Source: an uncultured Clostridia bacterium (GTDB lineage Bacteria; Bacillota; Clostridia; Christensenellales; CAG-138). Taken from it: a DNA stretch of 23,462 bases. Below the pieces are notes generated by a model, which worked only from the letters and a program-made list of their open reading frames with translations, did not search any database and was not told the DNA's origin. Of the stretch, positions 1 through 7,424 are shown piece by piece. The translations under genes were made by a program, and so were the position numbers. The stretch is taken from positions 1 to 23,462 of the forward strand of contig CALGGM010000136.1 of NCBI GenBank assembly GCA_937915925.1. The letters run 5' to 3'. The stretch's first letter is position 1, and every line of letters begins with the position of its first letter.

Positions 1-29
1 GCCACCCTTATCAACAGCCTGCTCAGCGT
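1..29. repeat. 29-base direct repeat, copy 1
   Basis: The first 29 bases of the window (beginning gccaccctta, ending ctcagcgt) recur without mismatch at 13856-13884 in the same orientation. In both places the repeat runs into a palindrome, but a different one: a 14-bp stem here, a 12-bp palindrome in the other copy. Both copies lie downstream of the last gene of an operon (ftsY and rpmF). The element may extend beyond the window edge. Confidence 0.85.
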
Positions 30-54
30 GTCAAAAGGTTTTTTGACACGCTGA
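23..54 (-). terminator. Stem-loop downstream of ftsY (14-bp perfect stem)
   Basis: Perfect inverted repeat: left arm 23-36, loop 37-40 (ggtt), right arm 41-54, arms ending TCAGCG/CGCTGA. It lies 28 bases beyond the ftsY stop codon. A/T runs are inside the stem next to the loop, and no T-run follows the stem on the minus strand, so it is not a textbook intrinsic terminator. It may act as a 3'-end stabiliser or bidirectional terminator. Its left arm overlaps a 29-base repeat that recurs at 13856-13884. Confidence 0.6.
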
Positions 55-72
55 AGCACCGCGGGTGCGGTG
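55..72 (-). terminator. GC-rich hairpin directly after ftsY
   Basis: Inverted repeat GCACCGC (55-61) with GCGGTGC (66-72), four-base loop, ten bases after the ftsY stop codon. It is adjacent to the longer hairpin at 23-54. The pair probably forms the 3' end of the rnc-smc-ftsY transcript. There is no T-run of its own. Confidence 0.45.
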
Positions 73-82
73 CTGTAAAGAC

Positions 83-1000
83 TCAGTCGTCGGTTTCCAG
101 AAGCGCTGCGGCGAACTCGTCCGCGTCGAAGCGTTTGAGATCGTCGATCCCCTCGCCGACGCCGATGAAGCGGATCGGCACGTGCAGCATGTCGGAAATC
201 TGCACGGTCACGCCGCCCTTTGCGGTGCCGTCGAGCTTCGTTAAAATCACGCCGGTGAGCTCGCAGACCTCAAGGAACGCTTCCGCCTGCGCGACGGCGT
301 TCTGACCGGTCGTGGCGTCGAGCACCAGCAGCACCTCGCACGGTACGTCCGGAAGCTCTCTTGCGATGACGCGGCGGATCTTATTGAGCTCGTTCATGAG
401 GTTCTTCTTGTTGTGCAGCCGTCCCGCCGTGTCGACGAGCAGCAGATCGCAGCCCTTTGCGCGATAGGACGCGATCGCGTCGAACACGACCGCCGCCGGA
501 TCCGCGCCCTCCTGATGGCGCACCATCGGCACGTTTGCGCGGTTTGCCCATTCGCCTAACTGCTCGGCAGCCGCCGCGCGGAACGTGTCCGCCGCCGCGA
601 TCATGGGTTTTCTGCCGGCTTGCGCATACTCGTTTGCGATCTTGCCGATCGTGGTGGTCTTGCCGACGCCGTTCACGCCGACGATCAGAAGCACCGCGGG
701 ACCCTCGTCAGCCATAAACGGCTTATCGGTTTTCACCGCGTCCGCGATCAGCGATTCAAGTGCCTTCTTTGCGTCCGCGCGCTCCTTGAGCTTGTCCTCT
801 CTGACCTTGTCGCGAAGCCCGTCCAAGAGCCGTTCCGCGGTCTCCATGCCCATGTCGGCAAGGATCATGGCTTCCTCAAGCTCTTCATAGAAGTCGTCGT
901 TGATGCCGTCCTTGTTGAACAGGGTCGAGAACCAGTTGTTGGTCTTGTGCAGACCTTCCTTGAGCTTGGAAAACCAGCCCTTCTTTTCTTTCTTTTCCAT
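83..1000 (-). CDS. ftsY: Signal recognition particle receptor FtsY
   Basis: SRP receptor GTPase. It docks the SRP (Ffh)-ribosome complex at the membrane for co-translational insertion. The product is 305 aa with a short charged N-terminus, the usual form in Firmicutes, lacking the long acidic A domain of E. coli. The NG domain is complete: P-loop GVNGVGKTTT at 108-117, DTFRAAAAEQL at 138-148, DTAGR at 190-194, TKLDGTAKGG at 254-263 and GVGEGIDDL at 280-288. The ATG at 1000 was chosen over an upstream in-frame start because it begins MEKKEKKGWF and shares one base with the smc stop (TAATG), which implies translational coupling. It is the last gene of rnc-smc-ftsY, and two hairpins follow its stop. 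This order is conserved in Firmicutes. Confidence 0.97.
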   Translation of the reverse strand: MEKKEKKGWFSKLKEGLHKTNNWFSTLFNKDGINDDFYEELEEAMILADMGMETAERLLDGLRDKVREDKLKERADAKKALESLIADAVKTDKPFMADEGPAVLLIVGVNGVGKTTTIGKIANEYAQAGRKPMIAAADTFRAAAAEQLGEWANRANVPMVRHQEGADPAAVVFDAIASYRAKGCDLLLVDTAGRLHNKKNLMNELNKIRRVIARELPDVPCEVLLVLDATTGQNAVAQAEAFLEVCELTGVILTKLDGTAKGGVTVQISDMLHVPIRFIGVGEGIDDLKRFDADEFAAALLETDD

Positions 1001-4000
1001 TATGCCGTTTCTCCGAATCTTGCCGAGACGATGCTCGAAATTCCTTTTTCCTCCATCGCGACGCCGTAGAGCGTGTCGCAAACCTCCATGCTGCCCTTGC
1101 GGTGCGTGATGATGATAAACTGCGTCTGATCCGAATACGCCTTAAGGTAGTCCGCAAACTTCGACACGTTCGCCTCGTCGAGCGAGGTCTCGATCTCATC
1201 GAGCACGCAGAACGCCGGCGCTTTCAGCCGAAGCATTGCAAACAGCAGCGCGATCGCCGTCAGCGCGCGTTCGCCGCCGGAGAGCAGCGAGAGAAGCTGC
1301 AGCTTCTTTCCCGGGGGCTGTGCGATGATGTCGATGTCGCAGTTTAAGACGTCGTTCTTGTCCGAAAGCCGAAGCTCCGCGTGTCCGCCGCCGAACAGCT
1401 CGGAGAACGTTTCCGTGAAGTTGCTTTGAATTTTCTGAAACTCCAGAATGAACGTCTGCTCCATCGTTTTGGTGAGCTGTCCGATCAGCGTATACAGATC
1501 GGTCTTTGCCTTTTCAAGATCGTTGTACTGGGTACTGAGCGCCTCGTGCCGTTCGGACACCGTGCGGTAATCCTCGATCGCCGAAACGTTGATGTCGCCT
1601 AAGCCCTTGATCTCGGTCTTCAGCGCATTGACCCGCTGCTGCGTCGCGCCGACCGCGATGTCGCGCCGCAATGCCTGCGCATTCTCGTAGGTCAGCTCGT
1701 ACTCCTCCCAGATGCGGTCCGCGCTCGCCTTGAGCTCCATTTCGATGCGGCTCTCGGAAAGCTCGTTTTTATGCTTGCGCTCGCCGAGCGTGCGATAGCT
1801 TTCCGCGAGGCTGTCGCGCTCGCGGCGGTACTGGCTTAAAAGCTCGTTGATGCGCATGCGCTCGGCTTCGAGCTTGGTCTGCTCCTCCTTGGCGCGGTTC
1901 AGCTCCTCCTGCTCGCCCGAGATGCTCTTTTCCATTTCGGACAGCCGTGCATTCGCGGTCTCCACCGCGTCTTGAAGCGTTTTGAGCTCCGCTTCAAACG
2001 ACTGCACGCGCTGTTCGGTCAGCGCCAGATCGCGCGAGAGCCGGTGATGCTCCGTTCGCCTTGCATCCTCTTCCTTTTCGAGCGCGGTGAGCTTGATGCG
2101 GCTTTCGGTCAGCGCGTTCACGCGAAGCTCGCGCGCGTTCTTTGCCTCCGCGATCGCAAGCTGTTCCTTGCGGATGTCCTCGGTACTCGAAAGGTTCTGC
2201 TTCTGAATATCGTCCTCGACCGACGCCGCCGACGCGCGGCGGTTCTCGATGTCGCGAATGCTTTCCTTGACGTCCTCGCGTTCGTCCAAAAGCTCCTGCA
2301 CCGCTTCCTCGGCTTCTTTCAGATCGCGTTCGATGATCTCGCGCTGTTCCTTTAATCTGACCAGCTCCAGCTCGTCGCCATGCGCCGCCGCAAGGAACGC
2401 GTCGATCTGCGTGTCTTTTAAAAGCATTTGCTTCTTCTGCGCTTCGATCTCCGCCTGCTTCTTCTCGACCGCCTTCTCCGCCGCCTTCAGCTGCTTCTGG
2501 ATCTCCGCGACCTCGCGCTCGCGCCCGAGCAGGTTGAAGCCGGATTTCTTGAGGCTGCCGCCCGTCATCGTGCCGCCGGTGGACAGGAAGTCGCCCAAGA
2601 GCGTTGCGATGTGGAACGCGTTTCTGGATTTCTTGCGCAGCGCGATCGCCGTGTCGAGCGTTTCGGTGATGACCGTGCGCCCCAAAAGATACTCCGCAAC
2701 GACGTCCAACCGCTTATCGCATTCGATGAGCTCGCTCGCAAGCCCGACCACGCCGGGCTCCTTTAAAAGCGCGCGCTCCTTTTCGGAAAGCGGGTTCGGA
2801 TTCAGCAGCGTGATCGGCAAAAGCGTCACCCTGCCGAGGTCTTCCCTTCGCGCGTACTCAATGACCGTTTTCGCGTCCTCAGCGCTGTTTACGACGATGT
2901 TTTGAAGCGATCCACCCAGTGACATGCCGATCGCGGTTTCGACTTTTTTCGGCACTTTCAGAAGCTCGGCGACCGGTCCCACGATGCAGCGCTTTAATTC
3001 TTCGTTCGATTCCGACGCCTGCAGCACCGCGCGGACGCTGTTCTGATAGCCCTCGTGCGAGCGCACCATTTCGCGCAGTACATGCGCGCGCGACGAAAGC
3101 GCGCCGACGTTCTGCTCGTTCACGCGAAGCTCCGCCTGCAGCGCGAGGAAATCCGATTCCATTTCGAGCCGTTCCCGCTGCGCCGTCTTGCGCTCGGTGA
3201 TGTGCTCGTTCATTCTTGCCGCCTGCGCGTCGACCGTTTTTCCCGCCGCTTCGGATTCCGCTTTCAGCGCGTCGACCTTTTTACGCGCTTCGGTCTCCTC
3301 GCCGTCGATCGCGCTCAAACGGTTCTTCAATGCCGCCGCCATCGTGTCGAAGCGGGAAAGATCGCTCTTTGCGTCCGCAAGGCGGTTCATCGCCTCCATG
3401 ACCGCCGCCTTCTGCGTCTCCACCGACGCCTCGCGGCTTGCGATCGCCTCGTCGATGTGCTGGATCTCTTCGGTCTCCTTTGCGATCGATTCGGTCAGCG
3501 CGGCAAGCGCCTCCACGTCGGCGTTGCTCCGCTCGTTTTCGGCGATCTGCGCCTTTAATTCCTCGCAGGCACGCAGCGCGCCGTCGCGCTCCGCGCCCAC
3601 GCGCACGATCTCCTTTTTGGAATGCTCGCGCCGCTCAACGAGAAGATTGCTTTCGCCGACGTGCGATTCCACGCCGGACAGCATTTCGATGACCTTGTTC
3701 TGCTGCGCGCTCGCGCGTTCGTCGATCTCGCGCACCTGCGCTTCGAGCGCAAGCGTCTGCTCGCCGAGCGTGCGGTTCTTTTCCTCGTTCACGGAAAGCT
3801 CCGTGTCGATCGCCGCGGTCTGCTCCGAAAGCACCTTCATGCGCTCGCGGATGCGGTCGCTGTTGTATAAAAAGAGGTTGACCTCGAGGTCCTTGAGTTC
3901 TTCGCGAAGCTTTAAATACGCCCGCGCCGTCGCGCTCTGCTCCTTCAACGGTTCGAGCCGTTCGCCGAGCTCCTTCAGCGTGTCCGCGATGCGCTCCATG

Positions 4001-4560
4001 TTGCGCTCGGTGTTGTCAAGCTTGCGCTCGGCTTCCTCCTTGCGTACGCGATAGCGCATGACGCCCGCCGCCTCCTCGAGCGCGGTTCGCCTGTCGCCGG
4101 ATTTATTCGAAAGGATCTCGTCGACCCTGCCCTGCGAAATGATCGAGTACCCGTCCTTGCCGATGCCGGTGTCGCGGAACAGCTCGGAAATATCCTTTAA
4201 GCGGCAGTTCCGTCCGTTCAGCACGTATTCGCTCTCGCCCGAGCGGAACATGCGCCGCGTGACCGCGACCTCCTCAAAGTCCGTGGGCAGCAGATGATCG
4301 CTGTTGTCGAACGTCAGCGTGACCTCGCACATCGACTGCGGCTTGCGCTTCTGCGTGCCGTTGAAGATGACGTCCTCCATTTTCGAGCCGCGCAAAGCAC
4401 GCGCGCTTTGCTCGCCGAGCACCCAGCGCACCGCGTCGGAGATATTGCTTTTCCCGCTTCCGTTCGGTCCGATGACCGCCGTAATGCCCGAGCCGAATTG
4501 AAGCTCAGTCTTTTTCGCGAACGATTTGAAGCCGGAGATGTCCAGTCGTGTCAGTCTCAT
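1000..4560 (-). CDS. smc: Chromosome segregation ATPase SMC
   Basis: Structural-maintenance-of-chromosomes protein, which compacts and segregates the nucleoid as a dimer with ScpA/ScpB. At 1186 aa it is the normal full length. It has an N-terminal ATPase half with Walker A GPNGSGKSN (31-39), a long coiled coil, a hinge around 510-660 (including FLSTGGTMTGGSLKK), a second coiled coil, and a C-terminal half with signature LSGGERALTA from about 1093 and Walker B CVLDE (1118-1122). The D-loop stretch reads IETSLDEANV, a mild departure from the more usual VDAALDDANV. The start overlaps the rnc stop by four bases (ATGA) and the stop overlaps ftsY (TAATG), so the three genes form one coupled unit. 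No frameshift is seen. Confidence 0.97.
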   Translation of the reverse strand: MRLTRLDISGFKSFAKKTELQFGSGITAVIGPNGSGKSNISDAVRWVLGEQSARALRGSKMEDVIFNGTQKRKPQSMCEVTLTFDNSDHLLPTDFEEVAVTRRMFRSGESEYVLNGRNCRLKDISELFRDTGIGKDGYSIISQGRVDEILSNKSGDRRTALEEAAGVMRYRVRKEEAERKLDNTERNMERIADTLKELGERLEPLKEQSATARAYLKLREELKDLEVNLFLYNSDRIRERMKVLSEQTAAIDTELSVNEEKNRTLGEQTLALEAQVREIDERASAQQNKVIEMLSGVESHVGESNLLVERREHSKKEIVRVGAERDGALRACEELKAQIAENERSNADVEALAALTESIAKETEEIQHIDEAIASREASVETQKAAVMEAMNRLADAKSDLSRFDTMAAALKNRLSAIDGEETEARKKVDALKAESEAAGKTVDAQAARMNEHITERKTAQRERLEMESDFLALQAELRVNEQNVGALSSRAHVLREMVRSHEGYQNSVRAVLQASESNEELKRCIVGPVAELLKVPKKVETAIGMSLGGSLQNIVVNSAEDAKTVIEYARREDLGRVTLLPITLLNPNPLSEKERALLKEPGVVGLASELIECDKRLDVVAEYLLGRTVITETLDTAIALRKKSRNAFHIATLLGDFLSTGGTMTGGSLKKSGFNLLGREREVAEIQKQLKAAEKAVEKKQAEIEAQKKQMLLKDTQIDAFLAAAHGDELELVRLKEQREIIERDLKEAEEAVQELLDEREDVKESIRDIENRRASAASVEDDIQKQNLSSTEDIRKEQLAIAEAKNARELRVNALTESRIKLTALEKEEDARRTEHHRLSRDLALTEQRVQSFEAELKTLQDAVETANARLSEMEKSISGEQEELNRAKEEQTKLEAERMRINELLSQYRRERDSLAESYRTLGERKHKNELSESRIEMELKASADRIWEEYELTYENAQALRRDIAVGATQQRVNALKTEIKGLGDINVSAIEDYRTVSERHEALSTQYNDLEKAKTDLYTLIGQLTKTMEQTFILEFQKIQSNFTETFSELFGGGHAELRLSDKNDVLNCDIDIIAQPPGKKLQLLSLLSGGERALTAIALLFAMLRLKAPAFCVLDEIETSLDEANVSKFADYLKAYSDQTQFIIITHRKGSMEVCDTLYGVAMEEKGISSIVSARFGETA

Positions 4561-5246
4561 TTTGCCGATAACCTCGATAACGCCTGCTGGGCTGCCGCCT
4601 GTCCCGCGCTCTGCTTGGAATGTCCCTTGCCCTCGCCTAAGACCTCGCCGTCGAGCACCGCCTGCATCGTAAACGTCTTGTCGTGATCCGGACCCGTTTC
4701 GCCGACGAGCCGATAGCTCACCTGCTTGCCGTGGGTTTTTGCGTGGATCAGCTCCTGAAGGCGCGTCTTATGATCCTTTTCAAATACGGGTTTAGAAAGA
4801 TCCAGCAGCGAAAGCACGTAGCGGTGGATAAACGCCTTTGCGGGCTCCAGTCCGCCGTCCATGAAGATCGCCGCGATCACCGCTTCGAACGCGTCGGACA
4901 GGATCGAGGGCTTTTCTCTGCCGCCGCTCGCGTCCTCGCCGCGTCCCAAAAGCAGGTATGCCCCGAGCCCGATCTCCTTTGCCGCCGAATACAGCGCGGT
5001 CTCGCAGACGATCGACGCGCGGTTCTTGGTAAGCTCGCCCTCCTGCATGTTCGGAAAGCGGTAAAAGAGCTCCTCGGACACGCAGAGCTCCAGAACGGCG
5101 TCGCCCAAAAACTCCATGCGCTCGTTGTCGCCGCCGTCGCCGGGGACATAGGATGAGTGCATCAGCGCGCGCCGAAGCAGCTCCGGCTTTTGAAACGTGT
5201 AGCCGATACGGTTTTGCAATTCGGTTAAATGTTCTCTTGTCAGCAT
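4557..5246 (-). CDS. rnc: Ribonuclease III
   Basis: Double-strand-specific endoribonuclease for rRNA precursor and mRNA processing. It has 229 aa, typical length. The catalytic signature NERMEFLGDAVL is at 41-52 and a second acidic cluster LSDAFEAVIAAIFMDGG at 117-132 (D118, E121 as metal ligands). A double-stranded-RNA-binding domain spans about 157-226, ending GHSKQSAGQAAAQQAL. The ATG at 5246 is preceded by AAAGGG at very short spacing. The next internal start (TTG at codon 10) would cut into the conserved N-terminus, so ATG is kept. The stop overlaps smc (ATGA). The acpP terminator ends only about a dozen bases upstream, so expression may depend on read-through or on a promoter inside acpP. 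Confidence 0.96.
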   Translation of the reverse strand: MLTREHLTELQNRIGYTFQKPELLRRALMHSSYVPGDGGDNERMEFLGDAVLELCVSEELFYRFPNMQEGELTKNRASIVCETALYSAAKEIGLGAYLLLGRGEDASGGREKPSILSDAFEAVIAAIFMDGGLEPAKAFIHRYVLSLLDLSKPVFEKDHKTRLQELIHAKTHGKQVSYRLVGETGPDHDKTFTMQAVLDGEVLGEGKGHSKQSAGQAAAQQALSRLSAK

Positions 5247-5257
5247 TTCCCTTTACC

Positions 5258-5284
5258 AAAAAACCCGCACCGATCGTGCGGGTT
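5258..5284 (-). terminator. Intrinsic terminator after acpP
   Basis: Stem AACCCGCAC (5262-5270) with GTGCGGGTT (5276-5284), five-base loop. On the minus strand the stem is followed by TTTT continuous with the stem T's (six T's in all). It lies 20 bases beyond the acpP stop. Its T-run abuts the rnc ribosome site (AAAGGG), leaving no room for a separate rnc promoter between them. Confidence 0.85.
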
Positions 5285-5304
5285 CGGTTCGACCAAAAGA
5301 TAGC

Positions 5305-5526
5305 TTATTTCTTCAGATAACGAAGAATATCGCCGACGGTCTGCACTTTGGGCAGTTCTTCATCGGGGATCTCGGTGTCGAATTCCTGTTCCATGTCCAT
5401 GACCAGCTCGACCACATCCAGAGAATCCGCATGCAGATCCTCAACGAGGTTAGACTCCATCGTAATGGTCTTGGGATCAATGTCCAGCTGTTTGCCGATG
5501 ATCTCGCAGATTTTTTCGAATTCCAT
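5305..5526 (-). CDS. acpP: Acyl carrier protein
   Basis: Carrier of growing acyl chains in type II fatty-acid synthesis, attached as thioesters to a 4'-phosphopantetheine arm. It has 73 aa, acidic, four-helix ACP fold. The phosphopantetheine site is DSLD at 34-37, with Ser35 as the modified residue, followed by the typical helix-II run VVELVMDMEQEFD. Start ATG at 5526 has a good ribosome site (AAGGGAG). It sits between plsX and rnc, the usual Firmicutes arrangement. It has its own promoter at the plsX stop codon and its own terminator, so it can be made in excess of its neighbours, as expected for an abundant carrier. Confidence 0.97.
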   Translation of the reverse strand: MEFEKICEIIGKQLDIDPKTITMESNLVEDLHADSLDVVELVMDMEQEFDTEIPDEELPKVQTVGDILRYLKK

Positions 5527-5568
5527 GATAACTCCCTTCCGTCAAAAAGACGATTCGATGACTTGATT

Positions 5569-5597
5569 ATTTTACCGAAAAAGCGCGGTTTTGTCAA
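5569..5597 (-). promoter_or_regulatory. Sigma-A promoter of acpP
   Basis: On the minus strand, -35 TTGACA (5592-5597), 17-base spacer, -10 TAAAAT (5569-5574). The -35 box contains the TGA stop codon of plsX (5594-5596). The predicted start lies around 5562, giving a leader of about 35 bases with the AAGGGAG ribosome site. Confidence 0.8.
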
Positions 5598-6610
5598 TCC
5601 TCAATGTTCAGCGTCTCCGCGAACTTGCCGATCTTTTCGGTCACGCCGCCGCGCACGAGCCGCGTCGCCTGCAATAGGCACACCTTGACGGACTTCGCGT
5701 CGGAGCTTCCGTGCCCCTTGATGATGCCGCCGTTGATGCCCAAGAGAGGCGCGCCGCCGTATTCCGTATAGTCCAGCTTCTTTTTGAGCTGCGCAAACGA
5801 GGGCTTTCCGATCAGCCCCGCAAGCTTGCCGCGAGGCGTTTCCATCAGCGTTTGCCTGAGCATCGTGCTGATCCACTTTGCCACGCCCTCGGTCGTTTTC
5901 AGCATGACGTTGCCGTCAAAGCCGTCGCACACGAGCACGTCAACCGCGCCGGATGTGAGATCGCGCGCCTCGACGTTGCCGATGAAGTTCAACCCCTCGA
6001 CTGCTTTCAGACGCTGATGCGCTTCCTTCGCGAGCAAATTGCCCTTCTCCTCCTCCGTGCCGTTGCAAAGAAGTCCCACGCGCGGGTTCTTGACGCCCTC
6101 GACCTGTTCAAGGTACGCCGCGCCCATCAAAGCAAACTGCACAAGATACCCCGGCTTACAGTCCGTGTTCGCGCCGCAGTCGATGATCTCGGTCACCGTG
6201 CCCGCCGTCGTCGGAATCAGCGTGGCAAGCGCCGGACGCTTGATGCCCTTATGCCTTCTGACGATCAGCGTCGCGCCGGTCAAAACCGCACCGGTGCTGC
6301 CCGCCGAAAAGAAGCAGCCCGCTTCCTTGTCGCGCACGCATTCCAAAGCCTTTACAAGGCTCGAATCCTTCTTTTTGCGGATCGCCTCGGTCGGATGCTC
6401 GCCCATCCCGATCGTCTCGGTCGTATAGACCGTCTCGATGCGGTCCGAAATCTCCGGATGCGCCTCCGAAAACGGCTTCAACGCCGCCTCGCTTCCGAAC
6501 AGTCGGAGGTTCACGCCCTCCGCTTCCTTCTCATTCAAGAATGCCAGAACGCCGTCCAGCACACACTTCGGCGCATTGTCGCCGCCCATCACGTCAACTG
6601 CAAGCTTCAT
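5594..6610 (-). CDS. plsX: Phosphate acyltransferase PlsX
   Basis: Converts acyl-ACP to acyl-phosphate, the donor used by PlsY for the first acylation of glycerol-3-phosphate in phospholipid synthesis. It is a peripheral membrane enzyme. The product is 338 aa, normal length. It opens with the family signature MKLAVDVMGGDNAP and keeps the internal landmarks FSAGSTGAVLTGATLIV, ATLIPT, DCGANTDCKP, GNVEARDL, VCDGFDGNVMLKTTEG and GGAPLLGINGGIIKGHGSS near the C-terminus. ATG at 6610 has GAGGGAG at good spacing. A promoter lies just upstream and acpP follows. In many Firmicutes rpmF or fapR directly precedes plsX; here a roughly 7.5-kb block intervenes between rpmF and plsX. Confidence 0.97.
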   Translation of the reverse strand: MKLAVDVMGGDNAPKCVLDGVLAFLNEKEAEGVNLRLFGSEAALKPFSEAHPEISDRIETVYTTETIGMGEHPTEAIRKKKDSSLVKALECVRDKEAGCFFSAGSTGAVLTGATLIVRRHKGIKRPALATLIPTTAGTVTEIIDCGANTDCKPGYLVQFALMGAAYLEQVEGVKNPRVGLLCNGTEEEKGNLLAKEAHQRLKAVEGLNFIGNVEARDLTSGAVDVLVCDGFDGNVMLKTTEGVAKWISTMLRQTLMETPRGKLAGLIGKPSFAQLKKKLDYTEYGGAPLLGINGGIIKGHGSSDAKSVKVCLLQATRLVRGGVTEKIGKFAETLNIED

Positions 6611-6636
6611 ATGCTCCCTCGCTCATAAAAATGATA

Positions 6637-6651
6637 CGATTCTCTGAATCG
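6637..6651 (-). promoter_or_regulatory. Short dyad in the plsX leader
   Basis: CGATTC (6637-6642) and GAATCG (6646-6651) form a six-base inverted repeat with a three-base loop. It begins a few bases after the expected transcription start of plsX. It could be an operator half-pair or a small 5' hairpin. It does not look like the FapR box that I can recall. Function unknown. Confidence 0.3.
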
Positions 6652-6664
6652 ATTTAACTGTAGT

Positions 6665-6693
6665 ATTATACCCCAATCGCCGACGCAATGCAA
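6665..6693 (-). promoter_or_regulatory. Sigma-A promoter of plsX
   Basis: On the minus strand, -35 TTGCAT (6688-6693), 17-base spacer, perfect -10 TATAAT (6665-6670). The expected transcript start is about 6658, 48 bases before the plsX ATG. The -35 box abuts the T-run of the ABC-operon terminator, a very compact junction. Confidence 0.85.
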
Positions 6694-6724
6694 GAAAAAA
6701 CGGAAACGCGTGTGCATTTCCGTT
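6694..6724 (-). terminator. Intrinsic terminator of the ABC exporter operon
   Basis: Stem AACGGAAA (6699-6706) with TTTCCGTT (6717-6724) around a ten-base loop. It is followed on the minus strand by a T-run (6695-6698, continuous with the stem). It lies ten bases beyond the stop of the ATPase gene and isolates it from plsX. Confidence 0.85.
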
Positions 6725-6734
6725 TGATACCGTT

Positions 6735-7406
6735 TTACGGTTCCTGCTCCATCCTGCCGTCCTTCATCATCAGCACCTCGTCCGCTTCGGCGGCGATCTC
6801 GAGATCGTGGGTCACGATGATGACGCAGCGGTTCTCCTCATGCGCAAGACGCAGGAGGATCGAAACAACCTGATCGCCGTTGGTGATGTCGAGGTTGCCG
6901 GTCGGTTCGTCGGCAAGGATCAGCTCGGCGTTCGACGCGATTGCCCTTGCGATCGCCACCCGCTGCTGCTCGCCGCCGGACAGACGGCTCGGCAGGCGCG
7001 TAAACTGCGCGTCTGAGATGCCGACCGAGCGCAGCGCGTCCTCGGCGCGTTTTTTCGCCTCCGCCGACGGGACGCCTTTGAGCTTCAGCGGGTACATCAC
7101 GTTTTCGATCGCCGTCAACAGAGGGAACAGATTCAGGCTCTGATAGATCATCGCGGCGCTGTCGCGGCGGTACGCGTCGCAGTCGAGCGTGCGAAGCGGC
7201 GTTTCCCGAAACAGCACCTCGCCCTCCGTCGGGTGTTCGAGCCCGCCGAGCATGGACAATAGCGTCGTTTTGCCGCTGCCGCTTTTGCCGACGATTGCGT
7301 ACGCCTTTCCGGTCTCGAACGCGCAGGAGACGTTTTTCACCGCGTCCACCTTTTGAAAGCGGTTTACATAGGAGAATGAAACATTGTCAGCTTTTAAGAT
7401 TTCCAT
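6735..7406 (-). CDS. ABC transporter ATP-binding protein, MacB/LolD type
   Basis: Cytoplasmic ATPase that would power the two FtsX-like permeases encoded just upstream. It has 223 aa, standard for the MacB/LolD/FtsE group. Walker A GKSGSGKTTLL is at 40-50, the Q-loop glutamine in MIYQSLNLFP at 89, signature LSGGEQQRVAIARAI at 142-156, Walker B LILADEPTGNLD at 162-173 and the switch histidine in VTHD at 200. The NLFPLLTAIENVMYPL stretch is typical of this group. ATG at 7406 has an AAAGGA ribosome site; the 377-aa permease ends 18 bases earlier. A terminator follows. Known relatives expel peptides, antibiotics or lipoproteins or act in bacitracin-type resistance; the substrate here cannot be told. 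Confidence 0.95.
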   Translation of the reverse strand: MEILKADNVSFSYVNRFQKVDAVKNVSCAFETGKAYAIVGKSGSGKTTLLSMLGGLEHPTEGEVLFRETPLRTLDCDAYRRDSAAMIYQSLNLFPLLTAIENVMYPLKLKGVPSAEAKKRAEDALRSVGISDAQFTRLPSRLSGGEQQRVAIARAIASNAELILADEPTGNLDITNGDQVVSILLRLAHEENRCVIIVTHDLEIAAEADEVLMMKDGRMEQEP

Positions 7407-7424
7407 CGTTTTTTCCTTTCCGGA

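Noticed and set aside
1001..1081. 27-residue N-terminal extension of FtsY
   Set aside because: It would lie entirely within the smc coding end. The TAATG overlap and the typical MEKKEKKGWF start favour 1000.
5711..6628. 305-codon plus-strand frame opposite plsX
   Set aside because: Antisense shadow of plsX, low-complexity Arg/Leu/His composition, no ribosome site, no domain.
6637..6651. FapR operator in front of plsX
   Set aside because: The dyad position is suitable, but the sequence does not resemble the FapR box as I know it and no fapR gene is next to plsX. Kept only as an unassigned dyad.
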